Shown one piece after another: positions 8,377 to 17,967 of a DNA stretch of 64,000 nt. The notes beneath the pieces were generated by a model that had not been told where the DNA came from, did no database searches, and worked only from the letters and a program-made list of their open reading frames with translations. Source of the DNA: Bifidobacterium moukalabense DSM 27321 (GTDB lineage: Bacteria; Actinomycetota; Actinomycetes; Actinomycetales; Bifidobacteriaceae); contig NZ_AZMV01000007.1 of assembly GCF_000522505.1 (NCBI RefSeq), forward strand, positions 124,001 through 188,000, read 5' to 3'. Each line of letters begins with the position of its first letter. Position 1 is the first letter of the stretch. The translations under genes and the position numbers were made by a program.

Positions 8377-8444
8377 GCAAGAATCCGCACAATTCCAGAT
8401 AGCGCAACCGTGATGGCCGTAGGAATATGCGGATTCTTGCTTTC
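8377..8444 (+). terminator. Long stem-loop between the two binding-protein genes
   Basis: A 13-bp perfect inverted repeat (GCAAGAATCCGCA at 8377-8389 with its complement at 8428-8440) is followed by TTTCCC. It probably terminates or stabilises the first binding-protein transcript. Confidence 0.7.
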
Positions 8445-8501
8445 CCGCGGCAATACACACGGCAATAAGCGATATCACAGAGACAAGAGGAAGTGACGAC
8501 A

Positions 8502-9776
8502 ATGAAGAAGAGTAATTCCAAGAAGACCCTGATTACGATTACCGCGGCGGCGGCCGCGCTGACGATGATGCTGTCCGGCTGCGGCTCGTCTGCGTCCGGC
8601 TCGAGCGCCTCAACCGCCTCGTCCAAATCCGATTCCGGCACGTTCATCGCGGCCGGCCTGTTCCCGCTCACCGGCTCCATGGCGTACCTCGGCCCGGCCA
8701 ACATCGCCACCATGAAGCTCGCACAGAAGGACATCAACGATGCCGGCGGCGTGCTGGGCAAGGACATCGAGATCACCTCGGCCGACACCTCGGACGCGGA
8801 CCATGCCGACCAGAACACCTCCGCCGCGCAGTCGGTGCTTGCCAAGAACCCCTCCGTCGTGGTCGGCCCGCCGTCCAGCTCCGTGGTCAAGAACACCTAC
8901 AAGCAGGTCACCTCCGCCAAGGTGCCGATGATCTCCTCGGGCGCCACGTCCACCGCGTTCTCCGGCCTGAACGACTACTTCTTCCGTACCATCCCGCCGG
9001 ACACCGTGCAGGGTGCCGTACTGGGCCAGATCATCGCCCAGGACGGTGTGAAGAACCTTGCCATCGCGGTCTTCAACGACGAATACGGCACGTCTCTGCG
9101 AGACGTGGTCGTCAAGACCGTTGAGGATGCCGGCGTGAAGGTCGTCTACGGCGAGAAGGACACCTTCGACCCGACCGAAACCAACTTCTCCTCGATGGTG
9201 ACCAGCATCAAGGCCTCCGATGCGGACGCCACGCTGGTGATCGCCTTCGATCAGACCGTGCCGCTCGTCAAGGAGCTTGCGGCCCAGGGCGTCGACACCC
9301 ATAAGCTGTACATGACCGACGGCAATACCGTCGACCATTCCGAGGATTTCGAAAGCGGTCTGCTGGAAGGTTCCGTCGGCACCATTCCGGGCGCCCACCC
9401 GACCGACGAATTCCAGAAGAACGTCAAGTCCTTCAATTCCAAGGTCACCGACTTCACCTATACCGCCGAAACCTACGACGCCATCGTGCTGGCCGCGCTC
9501 GCCGCGCAGAAGGGCGGCGCCACGGACGGCGAGACCGTGCAGAAGAACCTCATGGCGGTCTCCGGCTCCACCAAGGGCGAGGAATGCGATTCCTACAAGG
9601 CCTGCCTGGCCCTGCTCAAGGATGGCAAGGAGATCCAGTACAAGGGCCAGACCTCCATCGGCGCGTTCAACGACGCGCATGATCCGAGCTCGGCCTCCAT
9701 CGGCGTCTACAAGTACGACGCCGACAACAAGCCGGTCTTCGACCATTCGCAGGAAGGTTCCGTGCCTACGGCCTGA
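8502..9776 (+). CDS. Branched-chain/hydrophobic amino acid-binding lipoprotein (second of tandem pair)
   Basis: A paralogue of the preceding gene with the same plan: lipobox LSGC, short Ser-rich linker, then a type 1 binding domain starting FIAAGLFPLTGSMAYL. The two share long identical stretches (for example SADTSDADHADQNTSAAQSVL-like and GEKDTFDPTETNF), so they arose by tandem duplication. Divergence is concentrated in segments likely to line the ligand cleft, which suggests different amino acid preference through the same permease. The start at 8502 follows AAGAGGAAG with good spacing. It ends before a strong terminator. Confidence 0.9.
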   Translation: MKKSNSKKTLITITAAAAALTMMLSGCGSSASGSSASTASSKSDSGTFIAAGLFPLTGSMAYLGPANIATMKLAQKDINDAGGVLGKDIEITSADTSDADHADQNTSAAQSVLAKNPSVVVGPPSSSVVKNTYKQVTSAKVPMISSGATSTAFSGLNDYFFRTIPPDTVQGAVLGQIIAQDGVKNLAIAVFNDEYGTSLRDVVVKTVEDAGVKVVYGEKDTFDPTETNFSSMVTSIKASDADATLVIAFDQTVPLVKELAAQGVDTHKLYMTDGNTVDHSEDFESGLLEGSVGTIPGAHPTDEFQKNVKSFNSKVTDFTYTAETYDAIVLAALAAQKGGATDGETVQKNLMAVSGSTKGEECDSYKACLALLKDGKEIQYKGQTSIGAFNDAHDPSSASIGVYKYDADNKPVFDHSQEGSVPTA

Positions 9777-9826
9777 TCCGCGGCGCCGCGCCTGGATTGT
9801 GGGCGCGGATCACGGTCGGACGCGGC

Positions 9827-9876
9827 AAACGGCGCGAAGCGGGCGGCAATCGTCGTCAGGCTTCGCGCCGTTTTCG
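9827..9876 (+). terminator. Intrinsic terminator after liv locus
   Basis: A perfect 14-bp stem (AAACGGCGCGAAGC at 9827-9840 with its complement at 9860-9873) followed by T residues closes the amino acid transport block. Confidence 0.85.
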
Positions 9877-9943
9877 TATGCCGGCGAGCGTATGCCCCCG
9901 CCGGCCGTCTCGCTGAACGTAAAACGATGCACACACCGTTCGC

Positions 9944-9957
9944 TGAACCGGTTCGAT
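9944..9957. promoter_or_regulatory. LacI-type operator upstream of the regulator gene
   Basis: TGAACCGGTTCGAT with palindromic core GAACCGGTTC lies about 50 bp before the LacI gene at 10006. The same core occurs before sucP, the GH13/ABC divergent promoter and the first MFS gene, suggesting autoregulation by the protein that controls those genes. Confidence 0.7.
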
Positions 9958-10005
9958 ACTATGTACAATGAGCATGATAACGGTTGCGCAATAAGGAGTA
10001 TGAAC

Positions 10006-11115
10006 ATGGTCGGCATGCGCGACGTGGCGAAGAAGGCCGGAGTCTCGTTGAGCACCGTCTCGTTGGTGGTGAACGGTACGGGGTATGTGTCCGACGATAT
10101 GCGCGATCGGGTGCAGCGTGCCATGAGCGCGCTGAATTACGTACCGAACGAGCTGGCGCGCAATCTGTACCACAATCGCACCAATATGGTCGGTGTGATC
10201 GTGCCGACCATCCGCCACCCGTTTTTCGCCACGTTCACGGCCAATCTGCAGCATGCGCTCGCCGGGCAGGGATTGAGCACCATGCTGTGTTCCACCGCCG
10301 ATGCCGAGAACGGCGAGGCCGAGTACGTGGAGATGCTGCGCCGCCATATCATGGACGGCATCGTGATGAGCGCCCACACCGCGCATACGCCCGATTATTG
10401 GACATCCATCCGCCGTCCGATCGTCGCGTTCGACCGTGTGCTGGGGGAAGGCATCGCTTCGGTGGGCTCCGACCATGAGCAGGGCGGCCGCCTGATCGCC
10501 GATCTGCTCATTCGCACCGGTGCGCGTCATGTGGTGATGATCGGCGGGCCGCGTGATCAGTTCTTCGACCTGGCCGCCCGCGGCGAGGTGGAGGATGCCT
10601 TCGACTTGGAGAAGACCACCTTCCCCACGGTGCGCTATTACCTGACGCTCGAACAGGAGCTGACGAAGGCCGGCATCCGTTACGAATATGTGGAGGCCGG
10701 CGAGGTCATGGACTTCGATGGCTACCATCGTGCGGTGAACGAGACGTTGGACCGCGTCGGTCCGGATGGCGTGGATGCGGTGGTCAGCTCCGATATCGGG
10801 GCTTCCTTCTGCGTGCGCGAGGCGCTGCAGCGGGGTATCGGCATTCCGCGGGATCTGCAGATCGTCGCCTACGACGGCACGTATCTGACCGACCTCGCCG
10901 GCATGAGGATGACCGCGGTCGTGCAGGATTTCGTCGGGATCGCGCAGTCCGTCGCCGACCACATCACGCAGGTCATCGTCAATGAGGATGCGGGTGCGGC
11001 CAAGGCAAGCCTGAAAAAAGACGACAACCCGTTCGAGCCGTCCGTGCTCATTCCCGTGACCTTGGCGTTGGGCGACACCACGCGTGCGGCGTCAGCGGCC
11101 GCCGATCACTCGTAA
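10006..11115 (+). CDS. LacI-family transcriptional regulator (candidate sucrose/alpha-glucoside regulator)
   Basis: The N-terminus is a LacI helix-turn-helix (MRDVAKKAGVSLSTVSLVVNG, residues 3-23) with the hinge helix region PNELARNL. The rest is a periplasmic-binding-like sensor domain (VGVIVPTIRHPFFATF; later IVAYDGTYLTDL). At 369 residues it is longer than the usual 330-345, with an insert near residues 190-235 and a C-terminal tail. Of two nearby ATGs, 10006 is preferred since AAGGAG at 9993-9998 is 7 bp away. An operator core GAACCGGTTC lies upstream and recurs before sucP and the alpha-glucoside genes, so this is the best local candidate for their regulator. Its 3' end overlaps the convergent aminotransferase by 10 bp. 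Confidence 0.88.
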   Translation: MVGMRDVAKKAGVSLSTVSLVVNGTGYVSDDMRDRVQRAMSALNYVPNELARNLYHNRTNMVGVIVPTIRHPFFATFTANLQHALAGQGLSTMLCSTADAENGEAEYVEMLRRHIMDGIVMSAHTAHTPDYWTSIRRPIVAFDRVLGEGIASVGSDHEQGGRLIADLLIRTGARHVVMIGGPRDQFFDLAARGEVEDAFDLEKTTFPTVRYYLTLEQELTKAGIRYEYVEAGEVMDFDGYHRAVNETLDRVGPDGVDAVVSSDIGASFCVREALQRGIGIPRDLQIVAYDGTYLTDLAGMRMTAVVQDFVGIAQSVADHITQVIVNEDAGAAKASLKKDDNPFEPSVLIPVTLALGDTTRAASAAADHS

Positions 11116-12059
11116 TCGCCGGTCGGGCCGATTGCCAGCGCGGCGTCATGCGTGCGTCCGGAATGGATCGCGTCGTTGATCGCCTGAATCTGCGCCGTGT
11201 CCACGACCAAGGCGCGTCCATCGATCTCGCTGATCGGGATCGCCCAACCACCGTGCGTCATGTACAGGCTGTCGGCCTCACGCAGTTCGGCGATCGGCAG
11301 CTTCCGATAGGTCGCCTTGTGACCCTCCTGCAACGCCCATGCGAACATCTCACGCTGCGAGGTGCCGTTGAGGATGCCGATGCGCGGGTCGGGCGTGACG
11401 AAATCGTCGCCGTAGCGCGCCACGATCGAGGAATTCGGGCATTCCATCGTGTAGCCGTCCTCCGTGTGCAGAATCGCATCGCCGACGCCCCGGCGCGCGC
11501 ATTCGCGGTGCACGGCGCAGTTGAACGCGTAGCTGAGGGTCTTCGCGCCATTGAGCAGCCAAGGTGCGCGGGCGGTGATATCCGACGGATACCCGCGCGT
11601 CATCGACGCCATGGTGATCGGCTCCAACGAATGCAGCGTGCCCTTGGCGTCGAGGAAGATGAAGATGGTGGGCGTGCGGTCGGCCGACCTGCCCACGCCG
11701 GTGTCCGGGTCGAGGCCGCGGGAGACGATGATGCGCAGCATCGGGCCGGGTTCCGGATCGTCATACTGGTCGATGACCAGCTCCACGGCGCGGGTCATCG
11801 CCGGAATGTTCGGTTCGGGCATGTCCATGAGCTTCGCGGATCGCGCGAGACGCCTGAGATGGTTCTCCAACGAGACCGGAAAGCCCTTCCACACGGTGGT
11901 CGCCTCGAAAATGCCGTCGCCGCGCAGCACGCTCAGATCGAAGGCGTTGATGATGTCGTCCGTCGGATCCGCGAACCGCACCAAATCCTTGTCGGACGCG
12001 ACGGACGTACCTGCAAACAGCGCCTTGCCATTGCCGATGCCCAGAACGATCGAACTCAT
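11106..12059 (-). CDS. Class IV pyridoxal-phosphate aminotransferase or lyase
   Basis: This fold-type IV PLP enzyme of 317 residues has a likely Schiff-base lysine at residue 173 in NGAKTLSYAFN. The family includes branched-chain aminotransferase, D-amino-acid aminotransferase and aminodeoxychorismate lyase (PabC). The GAKTLSYA pattern and GDGIFEATTVWKG near residue 48 fit this superfamily without fixing the substrate. The divergent neighbour begins a D-glutamate/5-oxoproline locus, which makes a D-amino-acid aminotransferase tempting, but PabC is equally possible. The start at 12059 follows AAGAGAGG on the minus strand. Its end overlaps the LacI gene. Confidence 0.8.
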   Translation of the reverse strand: MSSIVLGIGNGKALFAGTSVASDKDLVRFADPTDDIINAFDLSVLRGDGIFEATTVWKGFPVSLENHLRRLARSAKLMDMPEPNIPAMTRAVELVIDQYDDPEPGPMLRIIVSRGLDPDTGVGRSADRTPTIFIFLDAKGTLHSLEPITMASMTRGYPSDITARAPWLLNGAKTLSYAFNCAVHRECARRGVGDAILHTEDGYTMECPNSSIVARYGDDFVTPDPRIGILNGTSQREMFAWALQEGHKATYRKLPIAELREADSLYMTHGGWAIPISEIDGRALVVDTAQIQAINDAIHSGRTHDAALAIGPTGDYE

Positions 12060-12432
12060 GGGAACCTCTCTTCCTGCGCGCGCAGCCATCGCGTAAGCCA
12101 TACGGCGCGAATCGTGCGGATGGCGCGAATCCCAATCACATGAACATGCCAATCCGATCATGCGAAGCCGACTGCATAATGCCAGCCGCGTGGAACCGAC
12201 GCAACGCATGAAATCGGGACGGCGACGCGACGCCGCCGTACAGCGCCCAACCTAGTGGCGATATGTTTCCGCGCGAAGCCGCCAATTTGCAAGCCTGAAA
12301 CATTGGCGTCACGAAAGTCAAAACACCGTAACGTTGTGCGTTCATCGTGGTGGGCAGAAGAGTTTTCCGTTGCCTGCGGGTCGCGCCGGTCGGTGCGAGG
12401 ACGACGTAGGCATGGGCGAGGAAGGCGTGAAC
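12060..12432. other. Divergent intergenic region, 373 bp
   Basis: This region separates the minus-strand aminotransferase from the plus-strand DUF1445 gene, so promoters for both must lie here. I see no operator palindrome of the types found elsewhere, no terminator and no convincing sigma-A hexamer pair. Confidence 0.5.
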
Positions 12433-13218
12433 ATGGCTGATCTCGATGCGGCATCCACCCCCGCGGCGGCGCGCGCCGCGTTCCGTGCGGGGCAGGTACG
12501 CCCGACGTGCGGCATAGCGCGGGGCTATGCACAGGCGAATCTGATGATCCTACCGAAGGAACAGGCCTTCGACTTCCTGCTGTTTGCGCAACGCAATCCC
12601 AAACCCTGCCCCCTGCTGGAGGTGATGGAACCGGGCGTCACCGAACCGGCGACCGCACCGGGCGCCGACATCCGCACCGACGTGCCGCTGTATCGCGTGT
12701 GGAGGCATGGCGAGCTGGTGGCCGAGACGCCGGACATCCGCGACTACTGGCGGTCCGATCTGGTGACGTTCGTGATCGGATGCAGCTTCACCTTCGAGTT
12801 TCCCCTGATGGAGGCCGGAATCCCGGTGCGGCACATCACGGCCGGACGCAACGTGCCCATGTACGATACGTCGATCGAATGCCGGCCGGCGGGCGCCTTC
12901 CATTCCACGATGGTCGTGTCGATGCGCGGCATTCCCGCACGGCAGGTGGCCGACGCGTGCCGGATCTCCGGATACTATCCGTCGGTGCACGGCGCACCCG
13001 TATGCATAGGTGATTCCACCGCAATCGGCATCGACGACATCACACAGCCCGACTACGGCGACAAACCGGTCCTGGAGCCGGGCGACGTGCCGGTGTTCTG
13101 GGCGTGCGGCGTAACCCCACAGGCGGCGGTGATGGCGTCGAAACCGGAATTCGCGATCACGCACGCGCCGGGGCATATGTTCATCACCGACAAACGGGAC
13201 CTCGACTACATGGTGTGA
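12433..13218 (+). CDS. DUF1445/YcsI-family putative hydro-lyase (N-terminal half of DGLUCY type)
   Basis: Whole-length member (261 residues) of the YcsI/DUF1445 family, recognised from [30 protein letters not shown] near the end and [13 protein letters not shown] in the middle. The chemistry is not firmly known; members are listed as putative hydro-lyases. Human D-glutamate cyclase DGLUCY fuses this domain to a DUF4392 domain, and the DUF4392 gene here closes the same locus at 17968. The start at 12433 follows GAGGAAGG with 7-bp spacing; an upstream in-frame ATG at 12412 lacks a site. It is followed by a tandem repeat that covers its stop, then pxpA. Confidence 0.87.
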   Translation: MADLDAASTPAAARAAFRAGQVRPTCGIARGYAQANLMILPKEQAFDFLLFAQRNPKPCPLLEVMEPGVTEPATAPGADIRTDVPLYRVWRHGELVAETPDIRDYWRSDLVTFVIGCSFTFEFPLMEAGIPVRHITAGRNVPMYDTSIECRPAGAFHSTMVVSMRGIPARQVADACRISGYYPSVHGAPVCIGDSTAIGIDDITQPDYGDKPVLEPGDVPVFWACGVTPQAAVMASKPEFAITHAPGHMFITDKRDLDYMV

Positions 13219-13259
13219 ATGGCGACCGCATGGTGTGAATGGCGACCGCACGGTGTGAA
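13210..13259. repeat. 20-bp tandem repeat covering the DUF1445 stop codon
   Basis: The unit ATGGTGTGAATGGCGACCGC is present two and a half times (13210-13229, 13230-13249 and a partial copy with A-to-C change to 13259). Each unit contains a copy of the TGA stop context. Confidence 0.9.
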
Positions 13260-13285
13260 CAACGGGAGACGGCAGAAGGGGCGGT

Positions 13286-14161
13286 ATGAACGGCATCGAT
13301 TTGAACAGCGACATGGGAGAGAGCTTCGGGCGTTGGAAACTCGGCGATGACGAGGCATTGCTCGCGGTGGTCTCGAGCGCGAACGTGGCCTGCGGATTCC
13401 ATGCGGGCGATCCTTCGGTGATGCTGCGCACGCTCGAGGTCGCGGGCTCGCGCGGCGTTGCGGTCGGAGCGCACGTTGCCTACCGTGATCTGGCCGGGTT
13501 TGGGCGTCGCTACGTCGACGTGACACCTGCCGAACTGAAGGCGGACGTGATGTACCAGATTGCCGCGCTGGAGGGGCTCGCGCACGCCGTAGGCACCGGC
13601 GTGCGGTATGTGAAGCCGCATGGGGCGCTCTACAACCGGATCGTGCACGACGAGGCTCAGGCCTCCGCGGTGGTCGACGCAATCCGCTGCGTTGATCCGA
13701 GTCTGGGCGTGCTCACCCAGCCTGGTGCCGTGGTCGGCCGTCTGGCTGCGGATGCGGGCCTGCGCGTATTCCACGAGGCCTTCGCCGACCGGGCCTACAA
13801 TCCGGACGGCACGCTGGTCTCACGCCGGCTGTCCGGAGCGGTGATCGCCGACCCGGTGGCGGTGGCCGCACGCGTGCTGCGCATGGCCACACGGCATGAG
13901 GTCGAGGCGATTGACGGCTCCGTGGTGACCTTGGACGCTGATTCCGTATGCGTGCATGGCGATTCGCCCTCCGCCGTGGCCATGGCTCGGGCCGTGAGGG
14001 CCCATCTGGAAGCCGAAGGCATCGAAGTGCACGCATTCGCAGCGGATAGGGAGACAAAACGCCACGATTCCGACAGGGCGTCCAGCTACGGTGCGAGCAA
14101 CCCCGAGGCATCCGACGCCATGCATGGCGGCGTCCTGCCCCCGATTGGTCGTCGGCCATGA
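13286..14161 (+). CDS. pxpA: 5-oxoprolinase subunit A (LamB/YcsF family)
   Basis: The signature [15 protein letters not shown] at the N-terminus is diagnostic of the LamB/YcsF family. Other family stretches are [40 protein letters not shown] and CVHGDSP. PxpA with PxpB and PxpC opens 5-oxo-L-proline (pyroglutamate) to L-glutamate with ATP hydrolysis. The conserved part ends about residue 250; the last roughly 40 residues are a hydrophilic tail not typical of the family. Its stop overlaps the start of the PxpB-C fusion by 4 bp (ATGA), indicating translational coupling. Confidence 0.92.
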   Translation: MNGIDLNSDMGESFGRWKLGDDEALLAVVSSANVACGFHAGDPSVMLRTLEVAGSRGVAVGAHVAYRDLAGFGRRYVDVTPAELKADVMYQIAALEGLAHAVGTGVRYVKPHGALYNRIVHDEAQASAVVDAIRCVDPSLGVLTQPGAVVGRLAADAGLRVFHEAFADRAYNPDGTLVSRRLSGAVIADPVAVAARVLRMATRHEVEAIDGSVVTLDADSVCVHGDSPSAVAMARAVRAHLEAEGIEVHAFAADRETKRHDSDRASSYGASNPEASDAMHGGVLPPIGRRP

Positions 14162-16134
14162 GATTCCTGACCTGCGGCGACGGCGGCGTGCTGGTGGAAC
14201 TCGCCGATCTTGACGAGACCCTGCGCGTATTCGCCGCACTGCGTTCCGCCACTACGGCAGACAAACCGCGCGGGAGCGTTCTGGACGCCGTGACCCAGCT
14301 GATTCCCGCAGCCCGCACCATACTGATCGCATTCGACCCGTTACTCGCCTCCCGTGCCGGCATCATCGCTGCGGTGCGCGCGCTGGACGTTTCCGCTGAC
14401 GTGTGCCGACGCTCGCGGACCGTTGAGATTCCGGTGGTCTACGATGGTGAGGATTTGGCCGACATAGCCCGGTTGCTGGGTGTCTCCGCGTCTCAGATCA
14501 TTGCGCGGCATTGCGCTCGCGCATGGTCGGTCGCATTCGTCGGATTCGCGCCCGGTTTCGCCTACCTGACCGGCGGTGATGAGATCTTCGACGTGCCGCG
14601 CCGCACAGTGCCGCGACTGAGCGTTCCCGCCGGCGCGGTGGGATTGGCGGGCACCTTTTCCGGCGTCTACCCACGGGTGAGTTCCGGCGGCTGGCAGTTG
14701 CTCGGCCATACCGAAAGGACGATGTGGGATGAGCATGCCGACCCGCCCGCATTGCTGCAGCCGGGCGATGCCGTGCGGTTCACTCCCGTGCGCGAGCGTG
14801 CCGTGGCCGCCCCCGTCTCCTGTTTGTCCGATTCTGGAGAATCGGACAACTGTGACGCCAAAATTCGGTTCCATGTGTCCGATTCACCAGAATCGGACAA
14901 ACAGAAGGCAGGCAAACGGTGCGGCCCGGATTCAGCCGGCGTGGCGACCGCCGCGCTGGAGGCCGTACGTCCGGGACTGCTTACCACCTTCCAGGATGAT
15001 GGGCGGCGCTCGGCGGATATGGGCGTGACCGGTTCGGGCGCGGCCGATCCGTGCTCCTCCCATCTCGCCAATGCCTTGGTCGGCAATCCTGCGAACGCCC
15101 CTGTTCTGGAAATCACCGGCGGGGGAGTGCGCTTCGTGGCGCACGGCGATGCGGTCGTGGCCGTGGCCGGTGCGCCGGCGCCGATCACCATCATCGGCAA
15201 TGCCGACCGAAACGATGGCGTGAGTGCGCAACATAACGCAGAAGGCCGCGCGCATGCACTCGAGCGCACCGTGGTGATCAGGCAGGAGGCCATGCTGCTG
15301 CGTGACGGCGAAGCCATCGAAATCGGCGTTCCGTCCAGCGGACTGCGCGACTACCTGGCGGTGCGTGGCGGATTCGACGTGGAACGTTCGCTCGGATCCG
15401 CCGCGACCGACACCATGAGCGGCATCGGTCCCAAGCCGATCGTGTCCGGGCAATTCCTGGCGGTGTGCCGGCCGGAGGCGAGCCCATCGATAACGGCATG
15501 CGGTGGCGGGGACGGCACAGACAGACGTGGTGCAGACAGACGTGGCGCAGGCAAAGGCGGTACAGACGGGGACGGCACATGCGGAAATAGTGTGGGACTG
15601 CCGGAACCATGGCCGGAACATCTGCCGAAATCCGGCGAAATCACGGAACTCCACGTGCATTTGGGGCCGCGCGACGACTGGTTCACCACAACGGGAATCA
15701 GCGACTTCCTCAACCGGATCTGGACGGTCACCGCGCAATCGAACCGTGTGGGGCTACGCTTGCAGGGCGAATGTTCGCTGGAACGGCGTGATGCCGCGGA
15801 ATTGGCGAGCGAGGCGACGCCGCCGGGCTCCATCGAGGTTCCGACCAGCGGCCAGCCGGTCATTTTCCTACGTGACCAACCCGTGACCGGAGGCTACCCG
15901 GTCATTGCCGTGCTGACGCCCCGGTCGCTGAATCTGGCCGGGCAGCTGCCGCCGGGTGCCCAAATCCGCTTCCGCTGTTTGTCCGATTCTGGTGAATCGG
16001 ACACATGGAACCGAATTTTGGCGTCACAGTTGTCCGATTCTCCAGAATCGGACAATCAGGAATCGGACAAACAGTGCGCACAATCGCAAGAACACAAGGA
16101 GATCCGGCAATGCCCAGACTGCAGCGAATCCTGA
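14158..16134 (+). CDS. 5-oxoprolinase subunits B and C fused (KipI-KipA type carboxyltransferase domains)
   Basis: Residues about 1-220 are a KipI/PxpB domain ([23 protein letters not shown] is diagnostic) and about 258-600 a KipA/PxpC domain ([13 protein letters not shown]...[19 protein letters not shown] near the end). With PxpA these form 5-oxoprolinase. The same two domains are the carboxyltransferase of urea carboxylase, so coupling with the biotin protein encoded next is possible. Three foreign stretches are inserted: a paired palindrome in the PxpB-PxpC linker (223-247), a 15-bp tandem duplication giving [10 protein letters not shown] near 454-463, and an inverted paired palindrome plus half copy at the C-terminus (608-637). 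The tail after 600 overlaps the next gene by 25 bp. Confidence 0.9.
   Translation: MRFLTCGDGGVLVELADLDETLRVFAALRSATTADKPRGSVLDAVTQLIPAARTILIAFDPLLASRAGIIAAVRALDVSADVCRRSRTVEIPVVYDGEDLADIARLLGVSASQIIARHCARAWSVAFVGFAPGFAYLTGGDEIFDVPRRTVPRLSVPAGAVGLAGTFSGVYPRVSSGGWQLLGHTERTMWDEHADPPALLQPGDAVRFTPVRERAVAAPVSCLSDSGESDNCDAKIRFHVSDSPESDKQKAGKRCGPDSAGVATAALEAVRPGLLTTFQDDGRRSADMGVTGSGAADPCSSHLANALVGNPANAPVLEITGGGVRFVAHGDAVVAVAGAPAPITIIGNADRNDGVSAQHNAEGRAHALERTVVIRQEAMLLRDGEAIEIGVPSSGLRDYLAVRGGFDVERSLGSAATDTMSGIGPKPIVSGQFLAVCRPEASPSITACGGGDGTDRRGADRRGAGKGGTDGDGTCGNSVGLPEPWPEHLPKSGEITELHVHLGPRDDWFTTTGISDFLNRIWTVTAQSNRVGLRLQGECSLERRDAAELASEATPPGSIEVPTSGQPVIFLRDQPVTGGYPVIAVLTPRSLNLAGQLPPGAQIRFRCLSDSGESDTWNRILASQLSDSPESDNQESDKQCAQSQEHKEIRQCPDCSES
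14825..14899. repeat. Paired palindrome unit A in pxpB-pxpC linker
   Basis: Palindromes 14825-14848 and 14876-14899 flank a 27-nt intervener. Outside them lie CTGTT on the left and AACAG on the right, extending the terminal inverted repeat. The whole 75 bp is the exact reverse complement of the unit at 15980-16054. Confidence 0.97.
15518..15547. repeat. 15-bp in-frame tandem duplication in the pxpC domain
   Basis: CAGACAGACGTGGTG and CAGACAGACGTGGCG are adjacent and add five codons each to a low-complexity Gly/Asp/Arg loop. Confidence 0.85.
15980..16069. repeat. Paired palindrome unit B plus half copy at the 3' end of the pxpB-pxpC fusion
   Basis: Palindromes 15980-16003 and 16031-16054 flank a 27-nt intervener that is the exact reverse complement of unit A's. 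A lone right arm (GAATCGGACA at 16060-16069, followed by AACAG) comes 5 nt later, suggesting a partial duplication or target-end scar. Confidence 0.97.
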
Positions 16135-17927
16135 TCGCCAACCGCGGTGAGATCGCGGTGCGCATCATCCACGCGTGCCACGACACCGGCCGTACGGCCA
16201 TTGCGGCTTATGCCGACCCGGACGCCGACGCGCTGTTCGTGCATCTGGCCGACGAAGCCTACTCACTGCAGGGGGCGGATGCGAAAAGCACGTATCTCAA
16301 CATCGACGCAATCATAGGGGCCGCCAAGAAGGCGCATGCCGACGCGGTGCATCCCGGCTACGGATTCCTTGCCGAAAACGCGGACTTCGCCGAAGCGGTC
16401 ATCGCCGCCGGCATGACGTGGATCGGTCCGGGCCCCGATACCATCCGCGCGCTCGGATCCAAGGTCGAAGCCCGGCGCATCGCGGCCAAGGCGGGCGCGC
16501 CCATGGCCCCCGGCACCACCGGACCCGTGCGCGAGCCGTCCGAAGTCGTGGCGTTCGCCGAACGGCACGGTCTGCCGCTGGCCATCAAAGCCGTGTATGG
16601 CGGCGGCGGTCGCGGTCTGAAGGTGGTGCACCAGCTCGAAGACGTGCGTGAGGCTTTCGTATCCGCCACGCATGAGGCCGAGCTTGCGTTCGGCAACGGC
16701 GACTGCTTCATCGAACGCTTCCTGGCACGCCCCCGCCATGTGGAGGTGCAGGTGCTGGGCGACCGCACCGGCAGCGTTGTCGCCGTCGGCACGCGCGACT
16801 GCTCGCTGCAGCGTCGCAATCAGAAGCTCATCGAGGAGGCGCCGGCTCCGTTCCTGCCGGATGGGACCGTGCGGCGACTCGAATCCGCAGCCGTCGCCAT
16901 CTGTGAGAGGGCGCACTACGAGAGCGCCGGAACGGTGGAGTTCCTCGTCGATCCGGACGGCACCATGTCGTTCATGGAAGTCAACACACGCATTCAGGTG
17001 GAGCATCCCGTTACGGAGGCCGTGACGGGCGTCGACTTGGTCGCGGCGCAACTTGCGGTCGCCGAGGGCGCGCGAATCGCTGAGATTCCCGGTTTGGAAG
17101 ACGGTACGCCCGCTGCGCGCGGTCACGCCATCGAATTTCGCATCAATGCGGAGGATCCGGCGTTGGGTTTCGTTCCGTTTCCCGGCACCGTCGAAAAATT
17201 GCGTGTTCCGACCGGTCCCGGTGTCCGCTTTGATTCCGGCGTTGCCGCGGGTGATTCGATTCCCGGCCAGTTCGATTCGATGCTGGCCAAGCTGGTGATT
17301 TCTGCACCTTCACGTGAGGCCTGTCTGGCCCGCGCCCGCCGTGCATTGGCCGAGCTTGCGATTGCCGGGATCCCGACGGTCATCCCATTTGACAGGGCGG
17401 TGCTTGAGCAGCCCGCCTTTATTGCCGGGGATGCCGATTTTGGCGTGTACACCCGTTGGATCGAGGAGGAATTCCTGCCGACGGTCGATGCCGCGTCGTT
17501 GTCGGGAGGTGCATGCGGCAGACGGGGCGCGCCGACGCATCCCGTTGAGAGCTGGCTTGAGATCGATGGGCGTCGGGTCCGTCTCGGATTGCCTGCGGGT
17601 CTCGCCTCGCTCGCCGCCTTCGCCGCCAGTTTGTCCGATTCACCAGAATCGGACAAACAGAATGTGTTTTTTGCCCCGCAGATGTCCGATTCTCCAGAAT
17701 CGGACAAATATGAGGTCGGCATGGCGATCGAATCCACGATCACCGGCACCTTGTCCCGATGGCTGGTCGACGACGGCGCGCAGGTGCGCGAGGGCGATCT
17801 GATCGCGGTGCTCGAGGCCATGAAGATGGAGACCGAGATCATAGCCCCCTCATCGGGCATATTACATCGGAGCGCACATGTCGGTGATCCCGTCCAATAC
17901 GGCGAAAGCCTGGGATGCATCGAATAG
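16110..17927 (+). CDS. Biotin carboxylase fused to biotin carboxyl carrier domain
   Basis: A 605-residue protein with a biotin carboxylase ATP-grasp unit (about 1-450: [54 protein letters not shown]) and a C-terminal biotinyl domain (about 535-605) with the biotinylated lysine at 572 in EAMKMETE. It loads CO2 onto biotin from bicarbonate and ATP. No classical carboxyltransferase gene is nearby; the adjacent KipI-KipA protein is the natural candidate partner. The linker ahead of the biotin domain carries a paired palindrome (508-532). The start at 16110 follows AAGGAG at 16096-16101; longer in-frame starts would run through the repeats of the previous gene in the wrong frame. Confidence 0.92.
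   Translation: MPRLQRILIANRGEIAVRIIHACHDTGRTAIAAYADPDADALFVHLADEAYSLQGADAKSTYLNIDAIIGAAKKAHADAVHPGYGFLAENADFAEAVIAAGMTWIGPGPDTIRALGSKVEARRIAAKAGAPMAPGTTGPVREPSEVVAFAERHGLPLAIKAVYGGGGRGLKVVHQLEDVREAFVSATHEAELAFGNGDCFIERFLARPRHVEVQVLGDRTGSVVAVGTRDCSLQRRNQKLIEEAPAPFLPDGTVRRLESAAVAICERAHYESAGTVEFLVDPDGTMSFMEVNTRIQVEHPVTEAVTGVDLVAAQLAVAEGARIAEIPGLEDGTPAARGHAIEFRINAEDPALGFVPFPGTVEKLRVPTGPGVRFDSGVAAGDSIPGQFDSMLAKLVISAPSREACLARARRALAELAIAGIPTVIPFDRAVLEQPAFIAGDADFGVYTRWIEEEFLPTVDAASLSGGACGRRGAPTHPVESWLEIDGRRVRLGLPAGLASLAAFAASLSDSPESDKQNVFFAPQMSDSPESDKYEVGMAIESTITGTLSRWLVDDGAQVREGDLIAVLEAMKMETEIIAPSSGILHRSAHVGDPVQYGESLGCIE
17632..17706. repeat. Paired palindrome unit in the biotin carboxylase linker
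   Basis: Palindromes 17632-17655 and 17683-17706 with a 27-nt intervener, encoding LSDSPESDK and MSDSPESDK between the carboxylase and the biotin domain. The intervener retains the ..GCCCCGCAGA end seen in related copies. Confidence 0.96.
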
Positions 17928-17967
17928 CGCCGCACTGTCGTGCGCGAACGCCTTGGAGGAGGGGAAC

